From: Amblyomma americanum
Lineage: Eukaryota; Arthropoda; Arachnida; Ixodida; Ixodidae
Length of the DNA stretch: 64,000 bases
Direction of reading: 5' to 3'
NCBI RefSeq assembly: GCF_052857255.1
Contig: NC_135500.1
Coordinates: forward strand, 165,331,183 to 165,395,182
Every line of letters starts with the position of its first letter. The first letter of the stretch is position 1. Position numbers and translations under genes: made by a program. This document shows positions 61,008 through 64,000 of this stretch, piece after piece. Below the pieces are notes generated by a model. The model was not told the DNA's origin. It searched no databases and saw only the letters and a program-made list of their open reading frames with translations.

Positions 61008-62614
61008 TATATATGAAGCCCCGTTCTGCTTCTCAGGTGGTTAGAGCGAGACGTTCCTTCTGTCTCTCCCTTCTGAGCCGTTTTCCAACCAACACAGTCA
61101 CGAAAACATCCCCCCCTCCCCCCCCTCACGCTAATACTGGGCGGCAGAAAAGACTGCTCACTGTGAAGACAGCCCGACCCCCTCCTCCCACATCTCGATT
61201 GCGCGCGCGACGGTGCCACGCCCTCGACGAGCCGCGCACCTCTCGGGATGCCTGCAGCCTCTCGGCGGAAAAGAAGACCATTGTTCACGTAGCCCTCCTT
61301 TCCCGCGCCCGCCTTTTTCCTTTGGCGTCCAGCGCCGCCCCGGGCAAACGTAATGCTTGCGCCGCTGCCTCCCATCGCGTGGAGGTAATGCGCGGCGCCG
61401 ACTCGACCTGCTCTTCTGGCAGTCTCGGAAATTGCCTCGGGGGAGGCGGTGCGGGTGATGAGGCAGGCAGGCGGCTTGTTCGGTTTCGGGCAAGTGCCGC
61501 GAGTCCAGATTCCCACGTTCTCGTCTTGTCCCTTGGGAAGTTTTGTGTAGTCGCGGAATTGTGCATTCGTCTCCGTGGAATTGGGGAGTAGTAACACATA
61601 ACGAGCCTGTGAAGACGCAGCCGAGCGAAGCCCCCATTTTGGAGCGTTTCGTGTCGGCGCCGGTGTGAGTCCCCGCGGAAAACACTGATATTGCCGGGAT
61701 AAAATAACAGCGACACTGGGAGCGGCGCTGCACTGCGTGACGTTGCTTGCGTCGAGACGCGAGCGCGCCGCGTTGTTTCCTTTTTTTTTCTTTAATCGCA
61801 TCAGAGCAAGACGCACTTTGCAACAATCCCGTTTCGCCGCGTGAGACGTCTCATTGCTGTCCCCGCCAGCTTGTCGAGCAAAAAGCACAAGCAAGAATAT
61901 GGCCTTCAATCTGTTCACCCCCCCCCCCCCCCCTTCCTTCCCCAGTCAGCAGCTAATAGGCCCAATATTGGACATGTATTGGCAAAGGCCGGTCCTACAA
62001 AGGCCTCTCTCTATTGTACCTACAAATGACCAGAGTGAAACCATATATTTGCAATACTAGGCAGATTACCTGTGCCGCTTGGAGTATTCATTTAGTTTTC
62101 AGCAGCAGAGGAAATGAAGATGGCAATGCGTATTTGGCGTACTTCAACGTCGGCGTTCATAACTGGCCGCAGTATTCATACCTCGCTCTGGTGTCGGTTG
62201 GCTGGTATATTATGCCGGTCTGCGGTGTGGCGATCGTTATAACCATACAGCGCTCTGCACGATAGCCTCGACAGCCGCTCCCTGCGCTGCGCCTTCTTTT
62301 CCTCGTTCACTATCCTCGGACGTAATTGTTTTCCGCGCGAGTGCACGATAGATCCGTGATTAGGCCATCGCTCATAGAAGCTGCCAAACTCGCTCGACGT
62401 GGCCCGGCTACACAGAGAAGCATTAGTTAACCGCGACACTTGAACGCTGTGGTGGCTCTCTTGCAAGGAATGTGCGCTATTGGAAGGAGGAATTTAACAA
62501 AGGGGGTGTGGGGGGCGCGACCGCCTCCTCTTCTTTTGGAGCGGACGCTCTACTTCACGGCCAGAGCTGGAAAAGCCGGGTCATCGCTGAAGCCTTGGCC
62601 TTGAATAAATAAAT

Positions 62615-62703
62615 ATCGCCGGGACTGGGATCCGAACCACTTGTGGCGCGAACAGATCAGCATCGCTGGCCACAGCACGAGAGCACTATGCTACCGCCGC
62701 AGC
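62615..62703 (-). mobile_element. tRNA-like pol III promoter remnant
   Basis: The reverse strand has a box A-like TAGCATAGTGC (62682-62692) and a box B-like GGTTCGGATCC (62628-62638). It is probably a SINE head; cloverleaf pairing is too poor to call a tRNA. Confidence 0.4.
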
Positions 62704-63289
62704 CGATCACGCCTCGGTGTTAAACTGCAACACACTCTCGCGCTGTGCATTGCACATCATCGTCTTCATCAACTTCCATCTGCGGCTAGAACAGACCAGA
62801 TCGGCTTGACCTCTATCGGAGCTTAACCTGAGTCTAAGATAGTCGCCAGCCGTGCTGACGACCCAGCAAAGCAAAACCATGAGCCAGTCAGACCAAACAC
62901 ATGCTTTCGCACGTATACTCGGTTCAACTGCGTAAAAGCCCTACCATTTTTTTTTTGTCTGGTGGGCGGATTTAGTTTGAAAAAAAAAAAATTCATGGGA
63001 TCTGAGTTCTATTTTTTTCAGGGCAAAAGTCGTAAGGAATGGATTTCGTTTATGGCCCCTTTTGATAGCGTCCCATAAATGCGCTCGATCCTGCGCGATT
63101 GCGGCCTCTGTTCGGTACACAATGAAGTGTTTGCGTGAGTTTTGTCCTGACCGCCATTTTTTTTTCTGTTGCACGGTTTCTTCTTCCTCCTTTCTCATAT
63201 CCAAATAGCGTGTGTTTTCTTCAGTCGTCAGGGGCTAGCCGCGAACGGTTACTCTGTCGTGGATCCCTAGGGGGCATGCCTCGATCTCC

Positions 63290-63795
63290 GGTATCGCGCT
63301 GGCCCGAGAACTCTCCTCCCGGACCCCGGACGATCAGGCACCCAATTGACGCTGCGCAAGAGGCCACATCGGTCCTTTCTATATATCATCAAATCGCCAC
63401 ATTCTACAAACTCAGCCGCATGACACTGCCACCACCCCACAGTGCCTTGTCGCCCTTATCCAGCGCCACACATGGCGACGATTACAGACGGGCTGCTTTA
63501 TTTCACCCTACCGTCTCTCATGCTTCCCTCCTCATTGTAACACCTGTGGCGCGCCCAGATCCACACTTTTCCACTACATTTGGGAATTCCTTCCCCACAG
63601 GCAGTAACCCCCTTCCCTAATCCCACTTATTCTTCTTGGGAGGCTGCTTTACGGACCGCTCAGCCCACCGGCCACAAATGGCTGGTGGATCGGGCTTTAT
63701 GTGAAGCACAAGCCCGTGGACTCCTGTACCAGTAGGGGACCACTCTGGAAGTTTTTTTTCGTCTAATAAAAGTTGTTTCCATCCATCCTCCACAA
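63290..63795 (+). mobile_element. Decayed LINE 3' end
   Basis: Split over frames, the plus strand encodes HCNTCGAPRSTLFHYIWEF, a Cys/His motif, and SSWEAALRTAQPTGHKWLVD. The latter resembles the C-terminal tail of another common tick LINE. It ends in AATAAAAGTTGTTTCCATCC, a polyadenylation signal and short CATC tail. The long minus-strand frame over it is a shadow. Confidence 0.65.
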
Positions 63796-64000
63796 CCATG
63801 TCGCCGATATCGGTACCTGCCGTGTCGAACCTTGTCGTTTGTAAGACGTAAACGAAAACAAAGAAACCGGAGAGAGTAGCCTGGGGAAAAAAAAAAAAAA
63901 AGTCCCGCATCGCTCCTGGCAGCGTGTCCTGGGCACCAGCTGAGCGGCGATCGTGCTGCACGAGGAGGCGTGCGGTATTGACGATCGTGCGCCTGGCCAT

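Noticed and set aside
60911..61918. 335-residue minus-strand open frame
   Set aside because: Its C-terminal part is the antisense of the SINE body at 60839, and the rest is low-complexity GC-rich sequence open in several frames. No domain is visible.
63617..64000. 127-residue minus-strand frame at the right edge
   Set aside because: It is antisense to a LINE 3' end and passes through a poly(A) stretch that gives a run of Phe; the part beyond 63890 is too short to judge.

Overview
This is animal (eukaryotic) nuclear DNA, most likely from a hard tick. Coding exons are short, GC-rich and split by introns bounded by GT and AG. The spaces between them are packed with tRNA-derived SINEs of the type described from ticks (Ruka-like), 5'-truncated LINEs, fold-back DNA elements, microsatellites and long G/C homopolymers. 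Nothing bacterial, viral or CRISPR-like was seen. Attribution to ticks rests on remembered repeat families and is an inference.

Left part, 433-15565, minus strand: ten exons encode the N-terminal tail of the heavy chain of cytoplasmic dynein 2 (DYNC2H1), the motor of retrograde intraflagellar transport. Exon phases match at every junction (573 codons in total). The rest of the gene lies off the left edge. One 40-nt exon (10986-11025) was recovered from phase and homology. A perfect RFX X-box lies 61 nt upstream of the start codon.

Middle, 15.6-37.6 kb: no confident gene. It holds a LINE with a 5' inversion (17882-18942), several SINEs and RTE-type LINE tails, a 938-bp element with terminal inverted repeats (32214-33151) and a fold-back element (36097-36785) that has a relative inside the dynein gene (10151-10815).

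Right part: at 37.7-38.4 kb a CpG-rich promoter-like region leads into a plus-strand exon that looks like the first coding exon of fuzzy (FUZ), a ciliogenesis and planar-polarity effector. No second exon was found, so 38.4-64 kb is either a very long first intron or intergenic DNA. It is filled with SINEs, LINE pieces and simple repeats. Thus two cilium genes lie head to head about 22.7 kb apart, and both have an X-box-like motif upstream.

The most unusual structures are two near-perfect hairpin insertions (8914-9061 and 44538-44702). Each is flanked by a target-site duplication and each carries the same tail motif after the palindrome. The arms match each other almost perfectly within a copy but differ strongly between copies, which suggests that the palindrome forms anew at each insertion.

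Homology statements come from memory of the protein families, not from a search. Exon and repeat ends read from splice consensus or from homology decay may be off by a few bases.
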